A DNA stretch of 64,000 bases from Pseudonocardia hierapolitana (GCF_007994075.1 NZ_VIWU01000001.1:8680001-8744000); one strand, 5' to 3'. Shown: positions 1 through 9,008, counted from the first letter of the stretch. Notes: generated by a model from the sequence alone, not told the origin. A program made the numbers and translations.

Positions 1-432
1 GCGAACCGGCCGAGCAGGGAGGAGCGGCGCAGGCAGGCGGAGGAGCGGCGCGCGCGGATGGCCGCGGGCGACGAGCGCTACCTCATGCCGCGCGACCGCG
101 GGCCCGTCAAGGCCTACATCCGCGACCTGGTCGACTCGCGGCCGCACATCATGGGCCTTTTCATGCCGCTCGCGATCGTCGTGGTGCTCTCCCTGCTGGT
201 CCCGGTGCCGTCCGTCCAGCAGTACCTGAGTCTCTTCAGCCTCGTCGCGCTCTCGACGATGATCATCGAAGGGATCTTCCTCGGCGTCTCGATCACCCGG
301 AAGACGCGGGAGAGGTTCCCGGACGAGCAGATCGGGGCCCTGTCCACCGGCTGGTACGCGTTCACCCGCGCCAGCCAGCTCCGGAAGCTGCGCATCCCGA
401 AGCCGCGGGTCCAGCGGGGCGCGAACCCCTGA
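1..432 (+). CDS. DUF3043 membrane protein, 5' end missing
   Basis: The reading frame is open from the first base, so the N-terminus lies outside the window; an internal ATG at 58 is not the likely true start. The visible part begins with a highly charged Arg/Glu stretch, followed by two hydrophobic segments around the LFMPLAIVVVLSLLV and LFSLVALSTMIIEGIFLGV runs, then a basic C-terminal tail. This layout (basic cytoplasmic N-terminus, two helices, RERFPDEQ-type loop) is that of the actinobacterial DUF3043 family, represented in M. tuberculosis by the gene just before cobU/cobT. The function is unknown. The stop overlaps the region where cobU begins, so the two may be co-transcribed. Confidence 0.8.
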   Translation, partial: ANRPSREERRRQAEERRARMAAGDERYLMPRDRGPVKAYIRDLVDSRPHIMGLFMPLAIVVVLSLLVPVPSVQQYLSLFSLVALSTMIIEGIFLGVSITRKTRERFPDEQIGALSTGWYAFTRASQLRKLRIPKPRVQRGANP

Positions 433-443
433 CCCGCACGCTC

Positions 444-953
444 GTGCTCGGCGGGACGCGATCGGGCAAGTCGCGGCACGCCGAGGACCTCCTGCCGGCC
501 GACTCCCCCGTCCGCTACGTCGCCACCGCTCGGCGGCGGGCCGACGACCCGGAGTGGTCGGCCCGCATCGACGTCCACCGTTCCCGCAGGTCCCCGGCCT
601 GGACCACCGTCGAGGACGCCGACGTCGCCGCGATCGTGCGCGGGGGCGGCGGGCCGCTCCTCGTCGACGACCTCGCCACCTGGCTCACGGCCGTGCTCGA
701 CGACGCCGCGGCATGGGACGCGCCCGCCGTCCCGCCCGCCGTCGGCACCGCCGTCGAGGAACTGGTTGCCGCGGTCGAGTCGGCGCCCGGCCGCGTCGTG
801 CTCGTGTCCGCGGAGGTGGGCCTCGGCGTCGTGCCGGCCACCCGGGCGGGGCGGCTCTTCCGCGACGAGCTGGGCGCGCTCAACGCGGCCCTCGCCGCCG
901 TGTGCGACGAGGTCGTGCTGCTGGTGGCGGGCCTCCCGCTGCGCCTGAAGTGA
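444..953 (+). CDS. cobU: Adenosylcobinamide kinase / guanylyltransferase
   Basis: Bifunctional enzyme of the late cobalamin pathway that phosphorylates adenosylcobinamide and transfers GMP to give adenosylcobinamide-GDP. The P-loop GGTRSGKS is at the very N-terminus, and the HRSRRSPAW segment holds the histidine expected to be guanylylated. At about 169 residues it is close to the family length. GTG 444 is the first conventional start but cuts into the first beta strand; homologues start a few residues earlier (RTLVLGG...), and a CTG at 429 that overlaps the upstream stop by CTGA would restore that strand. The true start may therefore be the unusual CTG. The 3' end overlaps cobT by 4 bases. 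Confidence 0.92.
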   Translation: MLGGTRSGKSRHAEDLLPADSPVRYVATARRRADDPEWSARIDVHRSRRSPAWTTVEDADVAAIVRGGGGPLLVDDLATWLTAVLDDAAAWDAPAVPPAVGTAVEELVAAVESAPGRVVLVSAEVGLGVVPATRAGRLFRDELGALNAALAAVCDEVVLLVAGLPLRLK

Positions 954-1984
954 TCCCGGGACGGTATGAACTCCCCGTGGACCTGCCTCCCGTCACCGCC
1001 CCCGACGTCGACGCCCGGCGCGCCGCCGTCGCCCGCCACGCCGACCTGGACGTGCCTGACGGGGCGCTCGGCAAGCTCGCCGAGCTGGGCGTCTGGCTCG
1101 CCGCGGCCCAGGGCGCCTGCCCGCCGCGCCCGCTGGCCCGGCCGCGTGTGGTGGTGATCGCGGGCGACCACGGGATCGCGGCGGCCGGCGTGTCCGCCCA
1201 CGCGCCCGGCGCCACCGCGCGGCAGGTGACCGCGGTCCGCGAGCACACGGCGCCGGTCGGGGTTCTCGCCGCGGTCGCCGGGGTGTCGGTGCGGGTCGTC
1301 GACGTCGCGCTCGACAGCGATGGCGACGACACGGGGCGTCACCGCGTGCGGCGCGGCAGCGGCCGGATCGACCGGGAGGACGCACTCACGGCCGACGAGA
1401 CCGAGAAGGCGATCGCCGCCGGTCGGGCGCTGGCCGACGAGGAGGTGGACTCCGGCGCCGATCTGCTGGTGCCTGCCTCGCTCGGCGTCGGGGCCACGAC
1501 CCCGGCGGCCACGCTCGTGGCCGCCCTGACCAGCACGGAGCCGGTCGCCGTGATCGGGCGCGGCAGCGGGATCGACGACGCAGGCTGGATGCGCAAGGCC
1601 GCCGCCGTCCGCGACGCGCTGCGCCGCGCCCGCCCGCACGTGCGCGACCCGCTCGCCCTGCTCCGGGTCGCAGGTGGCGCCGACCTCGCAGCGCTCACCG
1701 GATTCTGCGTACAGGCCGCGCTGCGGCGCACCCCGGTGCTGCTCGACGGGCTTGTCGTGGGCGCGGCCGCGCTGCTGGCCGACGAGTTGGCGAAGGGCGC
1801 ACGGGACTGGTGGCTCTACGCCCAGCGCTCCCCGGATCCCGCGATGGCCCTCGTCGAAGAGCACTTGGGCCTCTCCCCCGTGCTCGACCTCGGCGTCCGG
1901 CTCGGCGACGGCACCGGAGCGGTTGCCGCCGTCCCGCTGCTGCAGATGGCCGCGCGGCTGCTGGCGGAGACCGACGCCAGTTGA
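950..1984 (+). CDS. cobT: Nicotinate-nucleotide-dimethylbenzimidazole phosphoribosyltransferase
   Basis: Makes alpha-ribazole phosphate from nicotinate mononucleotide and dimethylbenzimidazole, supplying the lower ligand of cobalamin. The product is about 344 residues, near the normal family length. Recognisable blocks are VVIAGDHGIAAAGVSAH, the glycine-rich GVGATTPAA segment, and the C-terminal SPVLDLGVRLGDGTGA block preceded by the catalytic glutamate region EEHLGL. GTG 950 overlaps the cobU stop in a GTGA arrangement typical of translational coupling; a second GTG at 977 is possible. cobS begins inside its stop codon region, so cobU-cobT-cobS form one operon for nucleotide loop assembly. 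Confidence 0.93.
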   Translation: MIPGRYELPVDLPPVTAPDVDARRAAVARHADLDVPDGALGKLAELGVWLAAAQGACPPRPLARPRVVVIAGDHGIAAAGVSAHAPGATARQVTAVREHTAPVGVLAAVAGVSVRVVDVALDSDGDDTGRHRVRRGSGRIDREDALTADETEKAIAAGRALADEEVDSGADLLVPASLGVGATTPAATLVAALTSTEPVAVIGRGSGIDDAGWMRKAAAVRDALRRARPHVRDPLALLRVAGGADLAALTGFCVQAALRRTPVLLDGLVVGAAALLADELAKGARDWWLYAQRSPDPAMALVEEHLGLSPVLDLGVRLGDGTGAVAAVPLLQMAARLLAETDAS

Positions 1985-2718
1985 GGTCGCTCCGGTTCGC
2001 GCTCGGCCTGCTGACCGTGCTGCCGGTGCGGCCGGTCGAGCCGACCGCCCGGCTCGGGGCCGGCGCGCTGCGCTGGGCTCCGGTCGTCGGCGCTGCGCTG
2101 GGCGCGGTGGCGGGAGGACTGCTCATCGGGCTGGCAGCGCTCGGGGTACCGCCGCTGGTGGCGGGCCTGCTCACCGTCGGTTTCCTCGCACTCGCCACCC
2201 GCGGCATGCACGTCGACGGCCTGGCCGACACCGCGGACGGCCTGGGCTGCTACGGCCCGCCGGAGCGCGCGCTCGCCGTGATGCGCGAGGGTGGGGTGGG
2301 CGCCTTCGCCGTGGTGACGCTCGTGGTGGTGCTCGGCGCGCAGGCCGCGGCGCTCGCCGAGCTGGCGTCCACCGGCCCGTCCGCCGTGGCGGCCGTCGCA
2401 CTGGCCGCGGCCGCCGGCCGGGCGGGTTTCTGCTGGGTGGCCCGGCGCGGGGTGCCCGCGGCCCGGCCCGGCGGCCTCGGCGCGCTCGTGGCCGGGTCGC
2501 AACCGTGGTGGGTTCCCGCGGCGTGGTGGGCGGCGCTCGCCGCCGCCGGCCTCGCCCTGGGCCCGCGCGCCACGATCGGGGTGGCGCTGGGCGCCGCGCT
2601 CGTCGTCGCGCTGTCCTGGCACACGGCCCGCCGATTCGGCGGCATGACCGGCGACGTGCTCGGCGCCGCAGGCGAGCTCGCGACGACGGCGGTTCTCGTG
2701 GCCGTGACGAGCGGCTGA
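1981..2718 (+). CDS. cobS: Adenosylcobinamide-GDP ribazoletransferase
   Basis: Integral membrane cobalamin synthase that joins adenosylcobinamide-GDP to alpha-ribazole. The 245-residue protein is mostly hydrophobic helices and carries the diagnostic block RGMHVDGLADTADGLG near residue 75 and the RFGGMTGDVLGA block near the C-terminus, which belong to the Mg-binding active site of the family. TTG 1981 is chosen because it overlaps the cobT stop (TTGA) and gives the usual start RSLRFALGLLTVLP; longer versions would run antisense-like through cobT. It is the last gene of the cobU-T-S operon; the next gene, ilvE, is convergent. Confidence 0.92.
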   Translation: MRSLRFALGLLTVLPVRPVEPTARLGAGALRWAPVVGAALGAVAGGLLIGLAALGVPPLVAGLLTVGFLALATRGMHVDGLADTADGLGCYGPPERALAVMREGGVGAFAVVTLVVVLGAQAAALAELASTGPSAVAAVALAAAAGRAGFCWVARRGVPAARPGGLGALVAGSQPWWVPAAWWAALAAAGLALGPRATIGVALGAALVVALSWHTARRFGGMTGDVLGAAGELATTAVLVAVTSG

Positions 2719-2876
2719 CGAATCTTCCAGCGTGCGCTGGCCCTCGGCGCTGGCCGTTGCTTCAACGCGAGATTCTTCCCGGCGCGGGTATGACCGTGAG
2801 AAGTACGGCGGCCTGCGGGCCAGAGCGGTGGTGCGCCGGTGGGATCGATCATCCGGGCGCCGAGCGCCGTGACGGA

Positions 2877-3983
2877 TCAGCCGGCCGGGACCAGGCTGCG
2901 CATCCAGCTGTGCGTGTCGGGTGCCACGCCGCGCTGGATCTCCGTCAGCAGCTTGCGCAGCTTCATGGTGATCGGGCCGGGCTGGCCGCCACCGATCACG
3001 ACTTCACCCTCGTTGTGCTTCACGCGGCCGATCGGGGTGATCACCGCGGCCGTGCCGCAGCCGAAGACCTCGCTGATCCGCCCGTCGGCGGCACCCTCGA
3101 GCCACTCCTCGCCCGAGACGCGCCGCTCGGTGACCTGGCACCCCAGCTCCTTGGCCAGCACCAGCAGCGAGTCGCGGGTGACGCCGGCGAGGATGCTGCC
3201 GGTCAGGGAGGGCGTGACCACCTCGACGTCGTCGCCGGAGCCGAACACGAAGAACAGGTTGTTCGACCCCATCTCGTCGATCCACCGCCGCTCCTCCGCG
3301 TCGAGGTAGGCGACCTGGGCGCACCCGTGCTGGGCACCCTGAGCCTGCGGCAGCAGCGAGGCCGCGTAGTTCCCGCCGCACTTCGCGGTGCCGGTGCCGC
3401 CGAGGGCCGCGCGCGTGTAGTCGGTGGACAGCCACACGTCGACGGGCTTGATCGCCCCCGGGAAGTACGGGCCTGCCGGCGAGGCGATCAGCGCGTAGAG
3501 GTACTCCGCGGCCGGGCGCACCCCGAGCCCGACCTCGGTGGCGATCATGAACGGCCGCAGGTACAGCGAGTCCTCGCCGCCTGCCGGCGGCACCCACTCG
3601 CGGTCGATGCCCACGAGCTCCTCGAGCGAGGCGAGGAACAGGTCGTCGGGCAGCTCGGCCATCGCCATCCGCGCAGCCGACGCCCGGAAACGGGCCGCGT
3701 TGGCCTCCGGGCGGAAGGTCGCGATCGACCCGTCCGGCTGCCGGTAGGCCTTGAGCCCCTCGAAGATCTCCTGGCCGTAGTGCAGCACCATCGTGGCCGG
3801 GTCGAGGCTGAGCGGGCCGTACGGCACCACGGCGGGATCGTGCCAGCCCACACCGGTGGTCCAGCGGATGGTGACCATGTGGTCGGTGAAGTACCGGCCG
3901 AACCCGGGATCAGCGACCAGCTCCGCACGCCGGGCTGCCGGCACCGGTGAAGGGTTCGGGGTGCGGGAGAACTGCTCGCTCAT
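2877..3983 (-). CDS. ilvE: Branched-chain amino acid aminotransferase
   Basis: PLP-dependent class IV aminotransferase for the last step of leucine, isoleucine and valine synthesis and the first step of their breakdown. The 368-residue product contains the PLP-lysine block TAKCGGNYAASLLPQAQG, the MGSNNLFFVF segment and the EVFGCGTAAVITPIG block near the C-terminus. ATG 3983 (MSEQFSRTPNPSP) is chosen over an upstream in-frame ATG at 4085, because homologues begin with this short polar leader and the extra residues would read through a palindromic upstream region. The gene lies downstream of gcvT on the same strand with a 124-base gap that holds a perfect 16-base palindrome, a possible operator. 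Confidence 0.94.
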   Translation of the reverse strand: MSEQFSRTPNPSPVPAARRAELVADPGFGRYFTDHMVTIRWTTGVGWHDPAVVPYGPLSLDPATMVLHYGQEIFEGLKAYRQPDGSIATFRPEANAARFRASAARMAMAELPDDLFLASLEELVGIDREWVPPAGGEDSLYLRPFMIATEVGLGVRPAAEYLYALIASPAGPYFPGAIKPVDVWLSTDYTRAALGGTGTAKCGGNYAASLLPQAQGAQHGCAQVAYLDAEERRWIDEMGSNNLFFVFGSGDDVEVVTPSLTGSILAGVTRDSLLVLAKELGCQVTERRVSGEEWLEGAADGRISEVFGCGTAAVITPIGRVKHNEGEVVIGGGQPGPITMKLRKLLTEIQRGVAPDTHSWMRSLVPAG

Positions 3984-4010
3984 ACCGCAGACGGTACTAG
4001 GCGGCACAAC

Positions 4011-4026
4011 GGTCGGACGTCCGACC
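4011..4026. promoter_or_regulatory. 16-base perfect palindrome upstream of ilvE
   Basis: GGTCGGACGTCCGACC is a perfect inverted repeat starting 28 bases upstream of the ilvE ATG. This is a good position for a dimeric regulator site in an ilvE promoter. The regulator is not known from this window. Two GACTCGCGG motifs 23 bases apart (4043 and 4066) lie just upstream and resemble the 22-base repeat family found after pepA. Confidence 0.5.
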
Positions 4027-4107
4027 ATCGCCATCGGACCCCGACTCGCGGGGACCCCAGGGCGCGACTCGCGGGCGGGGGGCATCCGGCCTCCGCGGGT
4101 CGCCGGG

Positions 4108-5205
4108 TCAGCGCACGTGGGAGGGGACGAACGGGGGCTTGACCACCGTGCAGTCGAGTGCTCGGCCGCGGACGTCGACGCTCAGCTGGTCGTCCGGGCC
4201 GACGCCCGACGCGGTGTCGATCAGGGCGAGCGCGATGCCCGTCTTCAGGGTCGGGGAGAACGTGCCGGAGGTGGTGGTGCCGACCTGCTCGCCCTCCGCG
4301 AGGACCGCCATGCCGGCACGTGGGACGCCGCGCCCGGTGGCCCGCAGCCCGCGCAACCGCCGCGACGGCCCGGCCTCCTTCTCCGCGAGCAGCGCCTTCC
4401 GTCCCCAGAACTCCGGCTTGGACCAGCCGACGGCCCACCCGCTACCGGCCTGCACCGGCGTGATGTCCTCGGAGAGGTCCTGCCCGTGCAGGGGGTAGCC
4501 CATCTCGGTGCGCAGGGTGTCGCGGGCGCCCAGGCCCGCGGGGCCACCGCCCAGCGGCTCGGCCGCGGCGAGCAGGTCGTCCCAGACGCGGAGCGCGTCG
4601 TCGGCAGGCACCAGCAGCTCGTAACCGCGCTCCCCCGTGTAGCCGGTGCGGCACACGCGAAGACCGGCGACGTCGGCGAACGCCATGTAGTCCATGCCGG
4701 CGAGATCGGCCGCGCCCGGCAGGACGGTGACGAGCGCCTCGGCGGCCCTCGGCCCCTGCACGGCGAGCACGGCGAGGTCCCGGTGCCGGTCGCTGATGCT
4801 CACGCCCTCTGGGGCCGCCGCTCGCAGGAGCTCGGCGACGCGGGCCGCGTTGGCGGCGTTCGGCACTGCCAGTACCTCGTCGGGTCCGACGAGGTAGACG
4901 ATGATGTCGTCGACCACGCCGCCGGTCTCGGTGCAGCACAACGTGTACTGCGCCTTCCCCGGCCCGATCTTCCCGAGGTCGGCCGTGAAGCAGCGGTTCA
5001 CGAACTCCGCGGCGCCCGGCCCGGTGATCGCGAGCTTGCCGAGGTGGCTCACGTCGAACACGCCCACGGCCTCGCGCACGCTGGTGTGCTCGGCCACCGT
5101 GCCTGCCGGGTAGGCCAGTGGCATCGACCAGCCCCCGAACGCGCCGAGGGTGGCGCCGAGCGCGATGTGCCGGTCGTGCAGCGGGCTGGTGAGGAGGTCG
5201 GCCAC
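4108..5205 (-). CDS. gcvT: Glycine cleavage system T protein (aminomethyltransferase)
   Basis: Transfers the methylene group from the aminomethyl-lipoyl H protein to tetrahydrofolate, releasing ammonia. The 365-residue length is typical. The N-terminal block [17 protein letters not shown], the [16 protein letters not shown] segment containing the folate-site aspartate, and [15 protein letters not shown] are family hallmarks. The other glycine cleavage genes (gcvH, gcvP) are not in this window. The gene sits between a permease gene (9 bases upstream) and ilvE on the same strand, so it is probably in an amino acid metabolism operon; the lipoate genes nearby (lipA, lipB, lpd) serve the same complex. 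Confidence 0.94.
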   Translation of the reverse strand: MADLLTSPLHDRHIALGATLGAFGGWSMPLAYPAGTVAEHTSVREAVGVFDVSHLGKLAITGPGAAEFVNRCFTADLGKIGPGKAQYTLCCTETGGVVDDIIVYLVGPDEVLAVPNAANAARVAELLRAAAPEGVSISDRHRDLAVLAVQGPRAAEALVTVLPGAADLAGMDYMAFADVAGLRVCRTGYTGERGYELLVPADDALRVWDDLLAAAEPLGGGPAGLGARDTLRTEMGYPLHGQDLSEDITPVQAGSGWAVGWSKPEFWGRKALLAEKEAGPSRRLRGLRATGRGVPRAGMAVLAEGEQVGTTTSGTFSPTLKTGIALALIDTASGVGPDDQLSVDVRGRALDCTVVKPPFVPSHVR

Positions 5206-5214
5206 GCGGCGAAC

Positions 5215-6492
5215 CTACCCGGACGCGGGTGCCCTGCCGCGACCGAGCAGCGTGCAGAGCGTCCACGCGACGGCGAGCGCGACGGCCGTGATCACCACCT
5301 GCCGGGTGGGCAGCAGCACGGCCAGGCCGACGCACAGCAGCAGGCCGAGCCCGGACGTCCAGCGCGGCCAGCTGCGCTCGTCGGGGGACAGCCGCAGCGC
5401 GGCGAGGTTGATCACGGCGTAGTAGATGAGAACCGAGCAGGCCGAGAGCGCGATCGCCGCGACCGGGCCTGCGAGCGCCGCGACACCGATCGTGACGAGG
5501 CCGCCGGTGAGGTCGGCGCGCCACGGCGTGCCGCGTGAGGAGATCGCGGCGAGTCCGCCCGGCAGCTCCCGGCGCCGCGCCATGGCCAGCGCGGTGCGGC
5601 TCAGCCCGACCAGCACGGACAGCAGCGCCGAACCTGCCGCCACGGCCGCCCCGGCGCGGACGAGCACGCCGAGCGCGCCCGTCTCGCCCGCGTCGACCAC
5701 GGTGACGAGCGGCGTGGCCTCGGTGGCGAGCCGGTCAGGGCCGAGCCCGACCAGCAGGGCCGCCGCCACGAGCAGGTAGGTCAGCAGCGTGATGCCCAGC
5801 GCCAGCGCGACGGCGCGGCGGATCGTGCGGCGGGGATCGCGCACCTCCTCGCCGAGCGTCGCGATGCGCGCGTACCCCGCGAACGCGAAGAAGACGAGCG
5901 CGGCCGCGGTGAGCACACCGACGCCGCCCCCGGGACCGCGCACCGCTTCGGCGTCCGGGTTGGCCAGTGCGCTGACGGCAGCGGGGTCGGGACCGAGCAG
6001 CCCGATCACCACGACGACCATGAGCACGGCGAGGGTGCCCCCGACCAGGGCGTACGCCCCTCGCGCCGTCCAGCGCACCCCCGAGATGTTCAGCACGGTG
6101 GCGGCGACGATCACCAGCACGGCCGCCGGCAGCGGCTGCGACGGGAGGACGTAGCTGCCGAAGACCCCGGCCGCCGCGGCCGCCGACGACGTCTTCCCGA
6201 CCAGGAACGCCACGCCGGCGAGCCGCCCCGCGCCCGGGGCGAGCCGCTCCCGGCCGTAGACGTACCCGCCACCGCTCTCCGGGTGGGCGACGGCGAGGTC
6301 GGCGGTGGAGGCGGCGTTGCAGGTCGCGACGATCGCCGCGAGCAGGACGGCGAGCAGCAGCCACGGCCCCGCAGCGGCCGCGGCGGGCGCCCAGACCGCG
6401 AACACACCGGTGCCGAGCATCGCGGCCAGACCGAGCACCGTGGCGTCGGCCGTACCCAGTCGGCGCTGCAGGCTCGAAGACACGGCGTCCAC
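5215..6492 (-). CDS. APC-family amino acid permease
   Basis: Predicted inner-membrane amino acid transporter of about 425 residues with roughly twelve hydrophobic helices. It opens with the APC signature [19 protein letters not shown], where the GTG segment in helix 1 forms part of the substrate site, and carries [19 protein letters not shown], the conserved loop after helix 6 in this superfamily. The substrate is not readable from sequence. GTG 6492 is used; a GTG three codons downstream is equally possible. It lies upstream of gcvT in the same direction with only 9 bases between them and diverges from pepA, so the 94-base gap at 6493-6586 should hold both promoters. Confidence 0.85.
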   Translation of the reverse strand: MDAVSSSLQRRLGTADATVLGLAAMLGTGVFAVWAPAAAAAGPWLLLAVLLAAIVATCNAASTADLAVAHPESGGGYVYGRERLAPGAGRLAGVAFLVGKTSSAAAAAGVFGSYVLPSQPLPAAVLVIVAATVLNISGVRWTARGAYALVGGTLAVLMVVVVIGLLGPDPAAVSALANPDAEAVRGPGGGVGVLTAAALVFFAFAGYARIATLGEEVRDPRRTIRRAVALALGITLLTYLLVAAALLVGLGPDRLATEATPLVTVVDAGETGALGVLVRAGAAVAAGSALLSVLVGLSRTALAMARRRELPGGLAAISSRGTPWRADLTGGLVTIGVAALAGPVAAIALSACSVLIYYAVINLAALRLSPDERSWPRWTSGLGLLLCVGLAVLLPTRQVVITAVALAVAWTLCTLLGRGRAPASG

Positions 6493-6586
6493 CCTTGCAC
6501 CCGGGCCTGCCCGGTCCTACGGCACGCGGGTGTCATTAGCATTTCGAACCGGTCTCGCCCCCCTTCTCCCGAGAGGACCCCCACGC

Positions 6587-8086
6587 GTGTCCACCGACCT
6601 GCACATCGCGGACGGCTCGCCCGTCACCGCCGACGTCGACGCCGTGGTCATCGGCCTGCTGCCCGCGGCGGAGGGGGAGGAACGCCCGCGCCTCGCGCCG
6701 GGCGCGACCGAGGTCGCCGAGGCCTTCGGCGGCGAGGCCGAGCTCGTCGACCTGCTCGCCGTGCTCGGGGCCACCGGCAAGGCCGACGAGGTGGTGAAGC
6801 TGCCCACCCGCGGGGCGATCACGGCGCCGCTGCTGGTCGGCGTCGGGCTCGGCGCGCCGGACGAGGGCGGGGAGCCGCACGCCGAACAGGTGCGGCGCGC
6901 CTCCGGGTCCGCGGCCCGCGCGCTGGCCGGCACCGAGCGCGCCGTCAGCACGCTCGGGCGGCTCGACCTCGGCGCTGCGGCGGAGGGCACGCTGCTGGGC
7001 GCTTACACCTTCACCGCGTACCGCTCGAACGGCGGCGGCCGCACACCCGTCGGCAGCGTCGGGCTCCTCGCCGAGGACGGGCAGGAGGAGGTCCTGCGCA
7101 CCGCCACCGCGGTGGCCTGCGCCGTGCGCACCGCCCGCAACCTGGTCAACACCCCACCCAACGACCTCTACCCCGAGACGTTCGCCGCCCGCGCGAAGGA
7201 GCTCGCCGAGGCCGCGGGCGTCGAGGTCGAGGTGCTCGACGACGAGGCCCTCGCAGAAGGCGGCTTCGGCGGCGTGTTGGGCGTGGGCGGCGGGTCGTCC
7301 CGCAAGCCCCGCCTCGTCCGGCTGCGGTACGCGGGCGGATCCGAGCCGCGTGCGAAGGTCGCGCTCATCGGCAAGGGCATCACGTTCGACACGGGCGGCA
7401 TCTCGATCAAGCCCGCCGCGAACATGGACCACATGACCTCGGACATGAGCGGCGCCGCCGCCGTGATCGCCACCACGGTGCTCGCGGCGCAGCTGCAGCT
7501 CCCGGTGGCCGTCACCGCCACCGTGCCGATGGCCGAGAACATGCCGAGCGCCACCGCCTACCGGCCCGGCGACGTGCTGCGGATGTACGGCGGCAAGACC
7601 GTCGAGGTGCTCAACACCGACGCCGAGGGCCGGCTCATCCTCGCCGACGCGATCGTGCGCGCCGCCGAGGACGAGCCGGACTACCTGGTGGAGACCTCCA
7701 CGCTCACCGGCGCCCAGCAGGTGGCGCTCGGGATGCGCACGGCCGGCGTGATGGGCAGCGACGACCTCCGCGACCGCGTGGCCGCCCACGCCCGCGCCAC
7801 CGGCGAGGACGGCTGGGCGATGCCGCTGCCGGAGCACATGCGGGGTGACCTGGACTCCCGGATCGCCGACATCGCGAACGTCACCGGCAGCCGGTGGGGC
7901 GGCATGCTCGTGGCCGGCACGTTCCTGCGCGAGTTCGTGCCCGACGGCCTGCAGTGGGCCCACATCGACATCGCGGGCCCGAGCTTCCACACCGGAGGCC
8001 CGTACGGCTACGTGACGAAGGGTGGCACCGGCGTGCCCGTCCGCACCCTCCACGCCCTGCTGACCGACATCGCGAAGAACGGCTGA
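6587..8086 (+). CDS. pepA: Leucyl aminopeptidase (M17 family)
   Basis: Cytosolic dizinc/dimanganese aminopeptidase that removes N-terminal residues from peptides. The 499-residue product has the M17 catalytic domain in the second half: [15 protein letters not shown] (metal-binding lysine and aspartate), DMSGAAAV, and the signature [17 protein letters not shown] 6587 is chosen because a GAGAGGA ribosome site lies 9 bases upstream and homologues start with a short leader before the first beta strand; the open frame extends further upstream only through the divergent permease gene. It corresponds to the pepB position of the conserved mycobacterial gene order. Confidence 0.95.
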   Translation: MSTDLHIADGSPVTADVDAVVIGLLPAAEGEERPRLAPGATEVAEAFGGEAELVDLLAVLGATGKADEVVKLPTRGAITAPLLVGVGLGAPDEGGEPHAEQVRRASGSAARALAGTERAVSTLGRLDLGAAAEGTLLGAYTFTAYRSNGGGRTPVGSVGLLAEDGQEEVLRTATAVACAVRTARNLVNTPPNDLYPETFAARAKELAEAAGVEVEVLDDEALAEGGFGGVLGVGGGSSRKPRLVRLRYAGGSEPRAKVALIGKGITFDTGGISIKPAANMDHMTSDMSGAAAVIATTVLAAQLQLPVAVTATVPMAENMPSATAYRPGDVLRMYGGKTVEVLNTDAEGRLILADAIVRAAEDEPDYLVETSTLTGAQQVALGMRTAGVMGSDDLRDRVAAHARATGEDGWAMPLPEHMRGDLDSRIADIANVTGSRWGGMLVAGTFLREFVPDGLQWAHIDIAGPSFHTGGPYGYVTKGGTGVPVRTLHALLTDIAKNG

Positions 8087-8095
8087 CCCCACCCC

Positions 8096-8155
8096 GGCGA
8101 GTCCGACGTCCCGACACGGCGAGTCGGGCGTCCCGACACGGCGAGTCGGGCGTCC
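8096..8155. repeat. Left array: three tandem 22-base repeats
   Basis: Three units start at 8096, 8118 and 8140, exactly 22 bases apart, each beginning GGCGAGTC and continuing with a GTCCCGACAC-type tail. The first unit begins 9 bases after the pepA stop. Read on the opposite strand the unit becomes GACTCGCC followed by a G(C/T)GTCG core, the same family as the array at 8845-9006, so the two arrays are in inverted orientation. There are no unique spacers, so this is not a CRISPR array. Confidence 0.85.
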
Positions 8156-8187
8156 CCGCTCACCTGAGGCGACTGCCTGTAGGTGAG

Positions 8188-8269
8188 GGCCTGCTGACGG
8201 CGCCGCGCATCGTGCGGGGCGGGTAGGCCGGGGCCTGCCCGTCGTGACGCGCGGCGCCGCCAGCAGGCC
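8188..8269. repeat. Long imperfect palindrome A
   Basis: Arms 8188-8208 and 8249-8269 are 21 bases long and complementary at 20 of 21 positions (GGCCTGCTG...GGCGCCGCGC against its reverse complement). An inner pair (GGGTAGGCC with GGCCTGCCC) extends the stem, so the whole 82 bases could form a strong hairpin or cruciform. The segment 8199-8219 is repeated in inverted orientation, with one mismatch, at 8802-8822 in palindrome B. Confidence 0.8.
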
Positions 8270-8659
8270 GGTGTCACGGGCACGTGAGGGTGGATCTCCG
8301 TGCCCGTCGCGCACGTGGTGTGCGCTCGCGCACCCCCTGTCGGCCCGCGCGACCTGTCGACGGGTTGTGTGAGCCGAGAATGGGTGCGTGAGCTGCGGAG
8401 ATCAGTCCGAGCAGCACACCACCGCCCCGGCGGGGACCCTGATGTGCATCTCGTGACGATCATGGCCGTCGTAGCCGGTGGTCGTCCTCGCCCAGCGCAA
8501 GATCGCCGGTTCGGTGCGCTCGCTGCGGCTCGGACAGCCGTGGGTGCACCGAATCGCCGATCATCGAGGTGTCACGGAGCCTTGATCGCTGTTCCGGCGC
8601 CTTCGCGGCTGGATTCGGCCGTTGAGGCGCCGAAGCCTCGATCATGTCCGCGCACACCG
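8270..8659. other. Intergenic core between palindromes A and B, no gene seen
   Basis: About 390 bases without a convincing coding region. Open frames exist, but their translations are arginine- and alanine-rich with no recognisable domain, no matching ribosome site and no codon pattern like the neighbours. Several short CGATCATG-type motifs recur, and some inverted GGCGCC-containing words are present. No RNA gene is recognised. Confidence 0.5.
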
Positions 8660-8830
8660 CCTTCGGTGGCGCCGCGCGCCGACCGGGCAGGCCCCCGGCC
8701 TGCCCGCGTAGCTTGCCCGGAGGGGCCGCAGAGGCTCAGAGGTCAAGGGTCGCGCAGCGATCGCGAAGCGACGCGAAGCGCCCTTGAGCTCTGAGGGGCG
8801 GCCCCGCACAATGCGCGGCGCCACCGAAGG
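8660..8830. repeat. Nested palindrome B
   Basis: The outer arms 8660-8677 and 8813-8830 are a perfect 18-base inverted repeat (CCTTCGGTGGCGCCGCGC). Inside are a perfect GGGCAGGCC / GGCCTGCCC hairpin near 8685-8705 and a second inverted pair 8735-8749 / 8781-8795 (CCCTTGAGCTCTGAG, one mismatch). The right end 8802-8822 is an inverted copy of 8199-8219 in palindrome A. The pattern looks like a composite palindromic repeat element rather than a simple terminator. Confidence 0.8.
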
Positions 8831-8844
8831 CCACCCGATCGCCG

Positions 8845-9006
8845 GACTCGCCGTGCCGGTTTGTCGGACTCGCCGCGTCGATTCGCCAGACTCGCCGCGT
8901 CGATTCGCCAGACTCGCCGCGTCGATTCGCCAGACTCGCCGCGCCGGTTTGTCGGACTCGCCGCGTCGATTCGCCGGACTCGCCGCGTCGGTTTGTCGGA
9001 CTCGCG
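8845..9006. repeat. Right array: eight tandem 22-base repeats
   Basis: Units start at 8845, 8867, 8889, 8911, 8933, 8955, 8977 and 8999, all exactly 22 bases apart. Each begins GACTCGCCG and continues either CGTCGATTCGCCA or CGTCGGTTTGTCG, so two sub-types alternate unevenly. The last unit is partial and abuts the stop of the minus-strand gene at 9009. Orientation is opposite to the array after pepA. There are no spacers. Confidence 0.9.
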
Positions 9007-9008
9007 GC

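Noticed and set aside
515..1864. Long minus-strand open frame over cobU/cobT
   Set aside because: A mirror of real genes on the plus strand, with repetitive Arg/Gly/Ala composition.
8300..8794. Plus-strand open frame in the repeat-rich gap after pepA
   Set aside because: It runs through palindrome B, has no recognisable pattern or ribosome site, and its composition is unlike the neighbours.
8845..9006. CRISPR-like regular repeats
   Set aside because: The 22-base units are head-to-tail with no unique spacers, and no cas genes are present.
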